Origin: Heliocidaris erythrogramma | Taxonomy: Eukaryota > Echinodermata > Echinoidea > Camarodonta > Echinometridae | Assembly (NCBI GenBank): GCA_025617745.1 | Contig: CM046861.1 | Location: forward strand, 13,354,516-13,418,515 | Direction: 5' to 3' | DNA: 64,000 nucleotides | Shown here: positions 9,898-23,000 of the stretch, one piece after another | Position numbering within the stretch: position 1 is the stretch's first letter | Layout: each line of letters opens with the position of its first letter | Translations under genes and position numbers: made by a program | Notes under the pieces: generated by a model | The model's database searches: none | What the model was told of the DNA's origin: nothing | The model's input: only the letters and a program-made list of their open reading frames with translations

Positions 9898-12800
9898 CTG
9901 TTGGAGGAAGCAGAAATTACTTATGATGTACATGTACATGTTACAAGTGGTTGCTCAAGATCTCACTTTTCATTACCTTAATTTCTTTTAAAATATATTT
10001 GAGTAATAGATGTAGTGTCAAATAATCAGATTCGATCAACATTCCTTTTCATATCACTGCTAATTCCATCCCTAATCATGTGTCCCCCCCCCCCCCCCCT
10101 CCCCCTTCATCTTGAATACCAATATTGCCAGGTTGCATGCATTGTTACTCTGGTAGTTACTACCTAATTATTTAACTTTCATTACTACATGTATGCTTAA
10201 TACTTTGCTGTGAAATGTTATTTTGAAAAACCTGCTGAAAATACAAATTCTGTCTTACAACTACTGATGTTTTGTTTAATTTTAAATAGCAATGACCCAA
10301 TCCCTTTACTCCAAACTTCATTCTACAGAAGTTCCACTTCCGATAGAAGTGTCTGTCAAGCTAAAAACAGTATAACATCAGAGAATTATAATACCCAACC
10401 ACGGATGTATCTACCTGCAGTTACTGTAGTGACAGCCGGTGCTGGGGTGGGTCGTTTGAAGACATCATCCGGTACCTCGCATGTAGGGTTGGCGGCTAGC
10501 TCAAGGCCCTGCTCGTAGGACATGACAGGATCCACGTAGCAAGCATAGGTAATGGTGCCCTCTCCCGGGGTCAGGACCGAACCAAGGACCAGGAAGACAC
10601 TGATGCGTGGATTGTTGATGGAGGAGACAGATGGGATGAGGGTAACAGAGCTGGTCTCTCTCTGGAAGATAGCTGGTTCTCCTGTAAAATCATGATGGAA
10701 TTAATAAAATATTTTGGATATTTTTTTTTTTTTTATAAATGTTGATAAGTTTTTTTAAAAATATAACAGAGATGATCACTGATCAAGAAGACCTAGGGGA
10801 GGAGGATGATAGAGCTGGTCTCTGTCTGGAAGAAAGCTGATTCTCCTGTAAATCAAGATGAAATTGATGGTATGAATGATGATGAAAGTTTTTAATGCAA
10901 CAGAGATTAGGTGATCTTTGGTAGAGGAGATGGAGCAGGGAGGTTGAGGGTAGCAAAGCTCATCTTCAGCAGTCAGATGTGGGGATCATCGAGGGGAGGA
11001 GAAGGAGGAGATGGATAATGGTACATGTAAGTGTCCCACTATTAAGGCATAAACAATATACAAATTAAATGCTAGACAAGCTCTTAGGTTACAAACTTAC
11101 AGTAAAATCAGTACTGCAGGACAAATTGCTTTCGCAAAATTTATATCGTAATCTACAAACTGTTAATTCAGACAATTAAATTTCTTGCAAGTTTATTCAA
11201 AACTTTTCCTTGTCCAATATTGCATATTAAGCTAATTCCTCGTGCAGTAACATTCCTGAGATAGAAATATAACCATATTGCATCTAGGACATGCTGTTAC
11301 AGTGAAACCTGTATATAAAGACCGCTTAAGGGAGACAAGAAAAGCGGTCTCTATGAGCAGGTGGTCTTTATAGACAGGTTCCTCTAATACATGCTTCAAT
11401 GAGAAACACTGTTCAAGGGAAACAAAAAACTGTGGTCTTTCTATACAGGTGGTCGCTAAAGCAGGTTTGACTGTACCTTGTGATGTATTTTGTAGATACT
11501 GGCTGCCTTGTTCAGATACTCCATAACAAGCGACCTGCACAATGTCTCCTAGCTTCCCAATGTCATATGGAATCTGACAAGAAGATAGAAATGAATGAAT
11601 AAATTCAAATCAAATACATTGTATTATGGAGGGTTTTGAGATGCAGAAATAAATTGAAGGAAATGTGTCGATTCAATGAAAAACTAGAAACTTTCACATA
11701 TACAGTGAAACCGGTCTATAAAGACCGCTCAAGGGAGACAAGAAAAGCGGTCTTCATGAGCAGGTGGTCTTTATGAACAGGTTCCTTTAATACACATTTC
11801 AATGAGAAACACTTTTCAAGGGAAACAAAAATTGTGGTCTTTATAGGCAAGTGGTCTTTCTATACAGGTGGTCACTAAAGCAGGTTTGACTGTAAAAACG
11901 GTTCAACGTTCTTACTAACGTAAACTAGTTTCCCAAATTCAAATCTTGGTAAATCTGGACTATTGGCAAAATTTGCGCAGCTTTCTGGTTTATCAGTACA
12001 CAGAACTTGGTGAGAAAGAGAAGGCAGGAATGATGTGCCAAGAATGAAAGATCAAATTTGTAATCAATATACCCAAACTAATAACATCCCTTAGAGCAAT
12101 CCTCGTTCCTCGAATTAAGACTTTTTTTTTCATACAGAAAGGATGAACTCTCTGAAAACCACACAAATAAAAACACATAGGAACAAGAGACCATTCATGT
12201 AAAATTTGAAACTTTCCAGTGCATGTTGCAATATTGCAGCACAATTTGCAATAGTATTGTCATGGAAACAGCTTTTGTGATTTGCAAAAGTTTCCTGTGG
12301 TAGTAATTAAGAAAGTACACTGTCTTACTATTACATCTGTTCTGCTGCCTGGCTCCACCGCCGTATCCTGGAAGTCAAGCCGCAAGGAATTGTTGGCTAC
12401 AAAAGGAAATGATAATATCATCTACATTAGAATCAAATCATGGCATACTGCAACAGCTTAACAACAGGTTATTCTTAAAGGCATGATAACAATTCTTATT
12501 TCAAAAGAGAGGACAAAATCTTTCAGGATACTATGGAACTATTTTAAAGGAAAATGTCATGAAATACATGTGTTATTTCTTAGCCCTGAAGATTACCTAA
12601 AGATTACATTACCCATGAATTTAAAATCTATAATAACTCCCCAAGTCCTTACTCTAATGGTTTACTTCTATTTCATAATGCTATTAATCATCTAATGTGA
12701 TTATGATTTTGCATATCATCTGATAGCAGAAGGGAGAAATACCTACTGTGGATTTTCTTTCATTACAGGATGATGCGCTACGATAAAATATCTCAATTGA

Positions 12801-15800
12801 ATCTTCTACATTCCACTTTTTCTTCTTCATTCTCCTTATTTTGTTTCTTCAATTTCTTCTTCCAGGATTCAAGCTGATTAGTTTGAGTCATAGTGTTGTT
12901 TCTTTGAAATATACTACTTTTTGCAAATACAGCAAATCACATTGAAAACTGCAAAATATTTTGCACTGATACAGTTCACAGTTCATGTGCATACTACAGT
13001 GTACCTATTGGCAATCACTTGGACAGCAGTGCAACTATAGGCATCTTACTATCAAAGCAGTGTAAGTTTGTTCAGCATTGTACAACATCCATGCATAAAG
13101 GTAAGGCATCATTCACTTTTCATTTCATTTCTGTAAGCTTACACGTACAATGTAGTTCTATGTTTACTTATAAAGCAGAATCGCGATGCAATTAAAGTGC
13201 AAGTCATCGGTAGCATGCCTAAGCTGGTGTAAAGAATTTCTAAAAGCATTAATGGCATGGTTCGCTCAAACTGTACAGCATATAACATACACCTGTACAT
13301 TATTAAACAATAATTACATAAACGAAGAAGCTTGACTGGGGAGGAATTAATTTGTAAACAAATCTTTAGGCATTTTTACTCCCAGTGTTAAAGATCGTAT
13401 GCTCGATCTGTAATGAAAAACACAAGTCAGAAAAAATTGGAACCAGCGGGATTCGAACCTGTCTTGCCGGGCAGCGACTTAACCACCAGGCTATTCTGGT
13501 TCACGGCCAAGTCACGATGAAACTAGAATCAAATACCCAAGATCATCTTCTTTCGGACTCATTAATATTCATTTTTAACGGTCCGCCGTAGACAATGGTT
13601 AGTAAACGAAGAAGCTTGACTGGGGAGGAATTTTTAATTTGTAAACAAATCTTTAGGCATTTTACTCCCAGTAAAATGGCCCGGCAAGCAGTAGATGACA
13701 GGTTCGAATCCCGCTGGTTCCAATTTTTTCTGACTTGTGTTTTTCATTACAGATCGAGCATTCGATCTTTAACACTGGGAGTAAAATGCCTAAAGATTTG
13801 TTTACAAATTAATAATTACATACTCTATAAATTTCATGGTCACATATCGACTTTCTGGTTCTACTTATGTCATAGAGGTGTCATGGTCTAGTGGATACGT
13901 CATTGGACTGTGCATCACTTGATTAGCGGTTCGAGTCCCGCTGCGGAACTAATGTCCTTTGCCAAGACATTAATCTACATTTGCCACTCTCCACCCAGGT
14001 GAAGTAAGTGAGTACCCGGTAGTAAGAACTTCCTTGAATGCTTTAGCGCCTTATCATGGCAGCTTGGCTAAAGCCAGGGTAATAATATGATACTTTGTAA
14101 AGCGCAGTAGAGTATATTTGTATAGTAGATGCGCTGTATAAATGGACAATATTATTATTATTATCATAATTATTATTATAATGCAACTACGAACTGTTCT
14201 ATTAATGTACATGATGGCTCTTAAATCCCAACTAAATGACATTCTACAGACCTGAGTATAACTATTGCTGATAATAATACATTTGGCATTATATTTCCAA
14301 TTGCATTTCCACACACATTGTTTTTTTTTTTTTCCTTTTAAAGAAAACAGCTTTTATTCAATCCAACTCTAATCCAACTCTAATCCAATTCTAATCCAAT
14401 TACACCGTTTACATCAAATTTTGACATTCTGAAATTGTCTCTGAAAGTCCAGCTTATAAAGATGCCATGTAGTTATGAAAACAAAACAAAATTGTACAAT
14501 TTTGACAATATAATGTAAGTATATATCTCAGTATTAGTAAATTTCATGTGTTATGAGTAGGTGAACACTTTATTGTACGCATGCACATTTTTCAAATTTT
14601 CGTTCAGAAATGATAACATGGGGGAGGGGGATGGGCAGGGATTGTCCAACAGCAAACTCCTAGCCCTTTAAGGATCACATGCATTAGTTACTTACACATA
14701 ATAAACATCCAGATATACATGTATAACATCATATACTTAGATGTATGAATGACTATGAAATCATGAACAGTGTGTAGCTACATGTAGACTTGATACTACT
14801 GATTGGATTCTCACTAGAATAAAGTTACAAGTACATGCATCTGTGTCAAAAAGCAATCAGTTGTTACAGACATATTGTTTAATCATAAAACCTTTGAAAG
14901 ACCTGCTTCATTTTGTAAAAAGAAATGAATAAGTTTGAAAGTTTTATACCTACGATATTCTTAGCTAAGAGCAAGACTGGTTGATTAACACTACTAACTA
15001 CATGTAGGCTCTTTGTTTAGCTTATTTTCAATGGGGTGGGGGGGGGTATTTTGATCTGCAGTCACATGGCAGTCAAGGCTAAGGTACAGGCAGTCAAATT
15101 GATCCTACTTACCCAGTAAAAAAAAAATGGTTATACAATTTACATGTAAAATGGGTCATTGTTATGTCTGCAATAAACGAAAGATACATAGCCTGTGGAA
15201 AAAAATGCACATTATCAGTCAGGGCTTTTGTTACTTTAAAGCAGTAAATGTTAGCTCATTAAAACTCCTGAAAGCATACCAACCCCACATCTATGATAAG
15301 TTTTACCAATGGAGACAGGCAACAGCAATATTGCAACAAGCTTTTATTCCTTTCTGGACAGGGCTCGACAGGTCGACAGATCCAGTATTTACCCCTTCAA
15401 GACAATTGACCTCATTTTGTGGATTGGCTCTGTCAATAACTTTTGATTCAGAGCTCTAAAAAATATACCAGATGCATGAGTAGAAAGAACAAAAATTTCT
15501 GCACACACTATGTCCATTTTTGTTGCATGCCAGGAATTTTGAATAGGAGAGTATTAGCTTTAAAATCCTTAAATTGGCAACACATTGAGATTTTTAAAAT
15601 CATTATTTTTCATGAAAACTGGCAATTTTTCAACTTTTCAACAAAATTCCTAACCATGTGTACTGTTTTCAAAGACATTACACCTTATTAGAACCATATA
15701 ACACTTAAAAGAAGACACCACTGACAAATTTTGAAAAAATATGTTGTTCTGCATGTCCCTAGGAACTAATCAGTATCGAAATTGTAATTTTTGAACAGCC

Positions 15801-18800
15801 TACAAGTGCGTATATTTTGATATAAAAAGTATGTTTTTGCCACTGTCGATACGCAAATTGGCTCGTGTCGGCCAAAGCTGTGACGTCTTTGCAGCACTTT
15901 GAGTTTCCACCACAATGCGTGTGCGTTACGCGTCCGTAAAAGCAGACGATATTCGCATGCATACAGCTCAATAGTATTCGTGGAGTTGCAAAAATGCTGT
16001 TGTGCCAGGCAATTTACTGTTCGAATCGTCATGAAAATTGTCCGGGAAAATCCTTTTTTGCCATCCCTGATCCGAAGAAGGATAGAGAAAGGTGTGCTGT
16101 ATGGATAAGGAACATTGGAACAACCAAATTCAACGTCAAAACGTACATTTATTCCCGTTTTCGAGTGGTCTGTGAAGACCATTTTGACGGCGAAGACGAG
16201 GAGCAAAGTCATATGCCACTGGACCATTTCTTCGCCCAGAAAATCCCTCATCTCCTTAGCTTAAATTACAAGCTTATTGAAGAATGTGATCAGATTTTAC
16301 TTGGAGATTAACCAGGAATTTATGTTAATGTCGTACTTGCTATCTATATCGCGAACGTAAGAACGTAAACAATGCAGCTTGCTGCATTAGCTTTCTGCGC
16401 GTGCCTTAACCCTATTCCTACTGGGGGGGGGGTCAATTTGACCCCCCCTCGACATTTTGCGTGATAATTCTGCAACGCGCAAAGATTTTGCCGCGCCATT
16501 TCATGACTTTTTTCTTTGAAGTCTCCCGCATATTTTGAGACCAAATTTGCGACCAAATTTGCGATGTCCGGGTAGACCGTTCCGAAATTACATAATGTTT
16601 TGTACATGCACGTCGGCCCCAAAACAGCTCAAATTTGTGATTTTGTTTTTGTTTTTCTGTTTTGGGGTTAAATTGATATTAATTAGATTATTTCAAATTT
16701 AAATCATTGAAATTAATTTATTCTAATGTAAATAAGCTTGAAAAACTGTCCCCAACAAATTTCGGCAAAAAAACAATAGAAAACAAAAGATCGAAAAAAC
16801 AATAAAATACATAAGAAATTAATTTTGATTGTCGATTTTTTTTGCAAGGAAATTGTTCAATGTGTCTTGAGGAATACTGACACAAAAAATTAGCGTTCTT
16901 TCAGCCTTTTTTATGGAGTTACAGGCAAAAACATAAATTCATGCATAAATTTGCATACTTAATTAATTAAAACTAGAAAATCAATAATTTCCTTAAATTT
17001 AACTTTATAATCTTGTAGCTTACATCCGGCTCTATGTTCAGGCAAAATTTCGCGGCAATCGCGCGATCAGCGGCCGAGATCTGAAGGGGGGGGGGGTCAA
17101 TTTGACCCCCCCCAGTAAAAACAGGGGGTCAAATAGCCCAGTTGGAATAGGGTTAAAGTACACGCGTAAGGGGAAGCACGTACGAACGATGACAAACAGT
17201 AGTGCCCATTTTAATTTTATGAATTTGATCAATTGTAAAAAAAATTTGGTAAAGCACTTTATTTTTTCAGCAGATAATATTCAAAAATACAAAATTTTGT
17301 CATGCAAAATTGTCTCACAAATAGCATTTTTATAGGCGCTGTGAAAGCGATCTGTGTATTGCTCCATATCGGCATTACCGTGATTTGCCGTGGTTTTTGC
17401 AGTAGTGCTGCAGTGACGTAACAGATTTTTGCGGCTCGTACTAGTAGATATTGTAATATTTCTTTTTTAAAAATCGAGATCTATGATTTTATTGACCTGA
17501 GCGATGAGTTTTTTGGTCAATCTGACTAGTTTTATAACATTAAAAATTGTAAAAGTGCTAAAATTTGTCAGTGGTGTCTTCTTTTAAAAAGAAAAATATT
17601 ATGGTTGCCAATTTGAGGAACAAAACGTGATCAATTATGCTCTTAGATAATTCCTGTCCTGAAAGACACGGTTAAAAGAAATCCCTCAAATTTCCCTCCG
17701 GACTCTCTAATTTTCGAAAAATTTATCATGGGTCCATTGTACACATTTAGTGTAGAGCCCTGATTTCAATCATTTTTTTATTAAATGCAGAGTGGTTTAT
17801 GGCAAACCCAAGAAAGTTCAAAACACCAAAAGTGCCCCAAAATCACCTCACACATCCAATTTATCATATCCTTCACATGAATTGTTGGAAAAGTTCATCA
17901 GGACAGTTTAAATCTTTGAGAAATAGTCTGAAACACAGGCGCCCAGACTGTCGTAGTTATTACCTTTTCGAAAGGGTCATAGGACTATTTCTCAAAATTT
18001 TCCTTAGTAGTTTGTTATATTTCTATATTTGCACAGTGATAATGTTGATAATGATTTTATAAAAAAATTGCTTGTACAGTAAAGAAGGATGTACATGCAA
18101 TTGGATCTGACAAAATAAGAAGTAATACAAAATTTATAGCTTTTTTTTTAATTTAAAAAATATCTGATCGAAATCACTCAATACCGTCCCAGATTATATG
18201 CATTATAACAAATCATGAATCTTTGTGTAGCATTCCATCTTTAGTACAGAACTTTTATAAACAGAGGCAGAGAAGCTTTTATGAATGAATAATCATGCAT
18301 GCGGATTAAAATGGCTAATAAGCATAGGTTTTTGCTTGAAACTTGAGCAAGAAATGCATTCATAAGTTTCCAACATTTTCCAATAAAGACAAACAAGCAT
18401 CTAGAGTTAATGATCAAAAAGCAGCTAATGTGATGATACATTTTTTTTATTTTTGTTTACCGCCTGCAATAAATATTCCATTTTCTGAAAAGAAGAGGGA
18501 GAAATGGTAAATGAAATAATGATGAAATAGTGATGAAGAGCCACATACGTTATACATTTCATTCAACAGGATGATATGTGTGTAATAGACCACTTCGGTA
18601 ATGTATGCAAATTTTATACATACCTTTCAAACAAAGGTTGTTCTTGACAACCTAAAAGCTGTTCTTGACAACCTGAAGCTTGCCATAGGCTTGCCAGACA
18701 TATCAACAAATGTATGCAAACTGGATTCCAAGCATTGGGGCTCATTTATAAAAAGCAGGTTCATGGAATAGCTCGTCACTAGGTGCTCAGAGAATATATG

Positions 18801-19997
18801 TGCATAAATTTGTATACATTACTGAAGCGGTTATTTGAAGTAGAAATGTATTAAATATATACATGACCATCTACTGTTAACCTGAACTCAATAATATATT
18901 AATATCAAAAATTGTAAATGTAATCTGGATTAGGTAAAAGACATAAACATAAAACCTGCACTAGCAACCAACTGAATAGAAAAGACAGTGTTTTGCATAG
19001 ACACCTACATGTACAGTGTGTTTCTTTAAAAAGGAAACCCAAATTTCTCCAGTAACATCTCATCAAATATACATAACTACATTTATTGTACTACATCATA
19101 AAAAGGCAAATTTTATCCCCTTCTATATGATACTACAATGTACATTTGTGATGATAGAGCCTGGATGAGTGAACTAAAACAATTTTAAACCAGCTAAGTA
19201 AAAACTGATTTGCACATAAAAGGGGGATCTATTCATCCATGCAATGAATGTCCATTCACTGAACCTCACTCTGCTTTCATTTCCTTTTTGTCTTATTTTT
19301 TTTTTTACATTACCTGCATGGGCAGACAGTGCCATCATCTGGAAGGATATTGGGGCTTATTTTTTTACTCATAGCGCATCCAATTTTGCATGCATGTTAA
19401 AAAATGAGCAAGGAACATTATAAAATATCACTTCTCTTTGCTTTGTGTCTTTATCACTTGTGTAGTTTCTTTGCATTGCACTTAACGGAATTACAAAATG
19501 CATTACATCTGTGGGCAAACTACTTTTGACATCACTTACTTAAAACCTTTCAAATTCATTCATGCATGACAATATCATAACATATTTGATATCATATGAA
19601 AGAGGAAGAAATAGGTTTTCTTTTTTTAAGAAACACAATGTATATTACATTATAGTAACCTGTATGTAAGGATACCTATAAGCAGTCTTTATGTATACAT
19701 ATCATAGGATATGATTCAAAATGGAGTGGGTAAAAATGATGGGTTGAGCTACAACAAGAGAAAAGACAGAGACTGAAGAGATGGATAAAAATAAGAAAGA
19801 TAAAGACGGACTTGTCTAAAGGGCTGTCTACGCTGGATGTTAAGCCTTTTTTAAAATTGTCTAACTGATTAGATTCACTCAAGTGAGACTGTGATACATT
19901 CATGAAAAAAAAAGAAAAACAGTTTGGAAGCAACAAGCACTGAGTTTTTGAATCCATCATATCAAGCTCTTCAGAATCTTGGGCAGATAAGAGAGGT

Positions 19998-20046
<49 letters not shown>

Positions 20047-23000
20047 CAAGCCCACTTCAGGGGATGTGCAATTTAGAATAACAGTACACAATAAATGAAT
20101 CATTGGAAATTCACTCTTCTCATTCTTTCTGGACCCCCCCCCCCCCCCCCAACAAAACAAAAAAAGTAAAAAATTGAAAATAAACGAAATAAATGAAAAA
20201 ATAAATAAACAAATAAAATAACAATAACAAACAGACATGAAAACAAATTTTAAAAAAACACTGGCAAAGTACTCTCGTCTTATAATTTTACCCAATTAAC
20301 TTGCATACAGAATGCTCCAAATCTTACCATCAATGACTCCTATGATGTCACATGATACGGTGACCCGATAGTCAACCACAGGTTCACTTAAAAAGAAGAT
20401 AAAAAACAGACTGATAAAATACAGTATAATCCAGTAACACTTTATACAACAGTAAAATAAAATATTAAGTTAAAAACTGCCAAGAATTAATTTGTGCATC
20501 GATCGCATGTAAACAAGAAGAATTTCCATACATACATTACGGAAGATTAACATACATTACGGAAGATTAACATACACATCGATTTATTATCAAAAGGTAG
20601 AAAATGGCACTAAAAAAGGAAAATTGCTGTGGCTCACAAAGCCTTTTATAAGTGCTGAAGACGCGCAAATACTTGCATAAACTAAACAAAAATCGAGGCA
20701 ATACAATTTTAACAGGCATATGTAATGTTTGAATATGAATAGCAATGCATACAGAGGGTTGGCAAAATAATCCTTGCTATTGATTATACATGGTCAGATT
20801 TGACATTCATGCTCCATTTTTTATGTTCTTCATTTAAATGTTATAAACAAATATACAAACCATTTCATAATTTTCTTACATGTAAATGATCATACACTGT
20901 ATTCTATTCACACTTTATTTGACCTTGTGCAAATAGTTGAGGTGATACCATCTAGTTGAATACAAACTCAAGACTCTGTATTCCATACTTACCTCAATTC
21001 AACCTGTACAACAGACGATGTTACACCACTTGAGATTGGGACAAAGATTATCGGCTCGCAAAAACTGACCACTGGACTTTTCTTCACCACGAGAAAACTG
21101 TAAGGGGGTGGTGAAAGAGAGGGGTAAAAGATAATTTGCAAATTCAAAGGGGTTAGCCATGTCAGCATAAGAAAGAAAAAAATCATACCAATTTTTGTGT
21201 CTTTCCGGGGTAGAATTGAAGAGGTTATTCCTCAGGGTTACATTTTCGCCAAAGTACATGTATGGTGTTCAGAAGATTTTGTATTATTTCATTTCATTTC
21301 ATTTATTTCCACTTCCAACAATATAAAATACATAGGTTTACATCGTACATAGCAAATCAATGAAACTTACAATTATTGTTTACAGCGTACAATATAGACA
21401 TAGAAAAACCAAAACCAAACTAGGTTGGTAGCGGAGGGGACTGCTAAAAAGCTAGGCTTGTAGATTGCAGCCCCCGATAACTTATAATTGAAAAATAGTG
21501 TATCGTTGAAAAGGGAACATATTTGCACATGAACCGGATAAACAAAACATAACAGGAGTGAGAGACAGAAAAGGAAGGGAGAAAAGAACGAGAGAGGGTA
21601 GGACTCTTACCAAGGAACACACACAACACAACACAGACCGACCAGAACACGGATGACAGCATAAATTGAATAGGAACGTAATCGTGTACAATGTTGTTTG
21701 AAATAATTTGAAGATTGAGGGATGATGAGTTTTAAAGAGCCGAGGTTTGAGAACAGTTACTCAGAAGAATTGTTTTCAATTTAAATTTAAAAGAGTTTAA
21801 ACTAGGGGCATTCTTGATGCTATTATCAAGAATAGTCCAGAGCTTCGGGCCTGTGAAAGTAAAGATGGATTTAGAGAGCATAGTTCTAGTTAATGGCAGA
21901 TGAAATTCGTCTGATTGTCGAGTGGGGTATTGATGTATAGTTTTGTTTTTATTGAATATTATATTGAAGATTGAGGGTAGAGCATTATTATTCAATTGGT
22001 ACATAAACTGACCGAGATTATAGCGATATAAGTCAGATATCTTCAAGATTTTATTTTCTATAAATAAGACATCAGTATGGGATCTCCATGAAGTGTTACA
22101 AATAACACGCATGGCTTTCTTTTGTAGAAGCAATATTCTATGAAGATAGGAATTGTGTGTATTTCCCCAAACAATAATACCATAATTTAGATAGGGTAAA
22201 ATTAATGTCGAGTAGAGCATTAGTAGTGAATTAGTTGGCAGAACAAATTTAACCTTATTTATAATTCCTATATTCCGGGAAATTGTTCGGCAAATTGTAT
22301 CAATGTGTACTTTCCATGAGAGTCTATCGTCTATTGTCAAACCTAAAAATTTCATTGAAGAAACGACTTCAATATCAGTACTATCTAATTTAATGTTATG
22401 TGGCAAGATATCTATAGAATTGCTAAAGAGCATACATTTTGTTTTTTGTAAATTTACTGACAACTTATTGGCTCTTATCCATTGTAACAATTTGTCTAAT
22501 TCAATATTTAGGGTATTAGTCAAAATATCAGGATTTGGATGTGAGAGGAGCACATTAGAGTCATCTGCAAATAACATAAAAGAGAGGATATTAGATGAGT
22601 TATGGATATCATTGATATAGATTATAAATAAAAGGGGGCCCAGTAAACTACCCTGCGGAACACCACAGTTTACATCCTGCATAGAAGAACATTGGTCATT
22701 TATACATACAAATTGCTTTCGGTTTGTTAGATAGTTGCTGAACCACCCCAAGGCCTTGCCACGAATTCCATAATTGTTCAATTTGTAGAGAAGTATTTTA
22801 TGATCTATGGTATCAAAGGCCTTGGAGAGGTCCAGGAAAACGCCCACAGTATGATTTAATTTATCAATAGCTCTTGTAATTTTTTCGACAAAGGCAAGCA
22901 CAGCATGGGATGTATTATGCCCTCGGCGAAAGCCAAACTGAAAATCAGAAATTATGTTATTTTTATTAAGGAAATTTAGAAGTCTTTTGTATATTATTCT

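Larger units (their letters stand above)
15709..17583 (+). mobile_element. THAP-encoding TTAA transposon 1 (Kolobok-like)
   Basis: Perfect inverted ends of about 24 bases begin AAGAAGACACCACTGACAAA at 15709, with the complement at 17560-17583. TTAA lies on both sides (15705-15708 and 17584-17587), consistent with target duplication. It interrupts repeat R3, whose uninterrupted copy near 62.4 kb lacks it. TTAA duplication with a THAP domain fits the Kolobok superfamily; piggyBac shares TTAA but has no THAP. At 1875 bases and with only the THAP frame, it is probably non-autonomous. Confidence 0.78.

Noticed and set aside
13438-13502. Possible working tRNA gene on the minus strand
   Set aside because: A and B boxes are present, but no full cloverleaf could be formed and the unit is repeated as part of a SINE.
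15766-16251. 161-codon minus-strand frame
   Set aside because: It is the antisense shadow of the THAP frame and has no domain.
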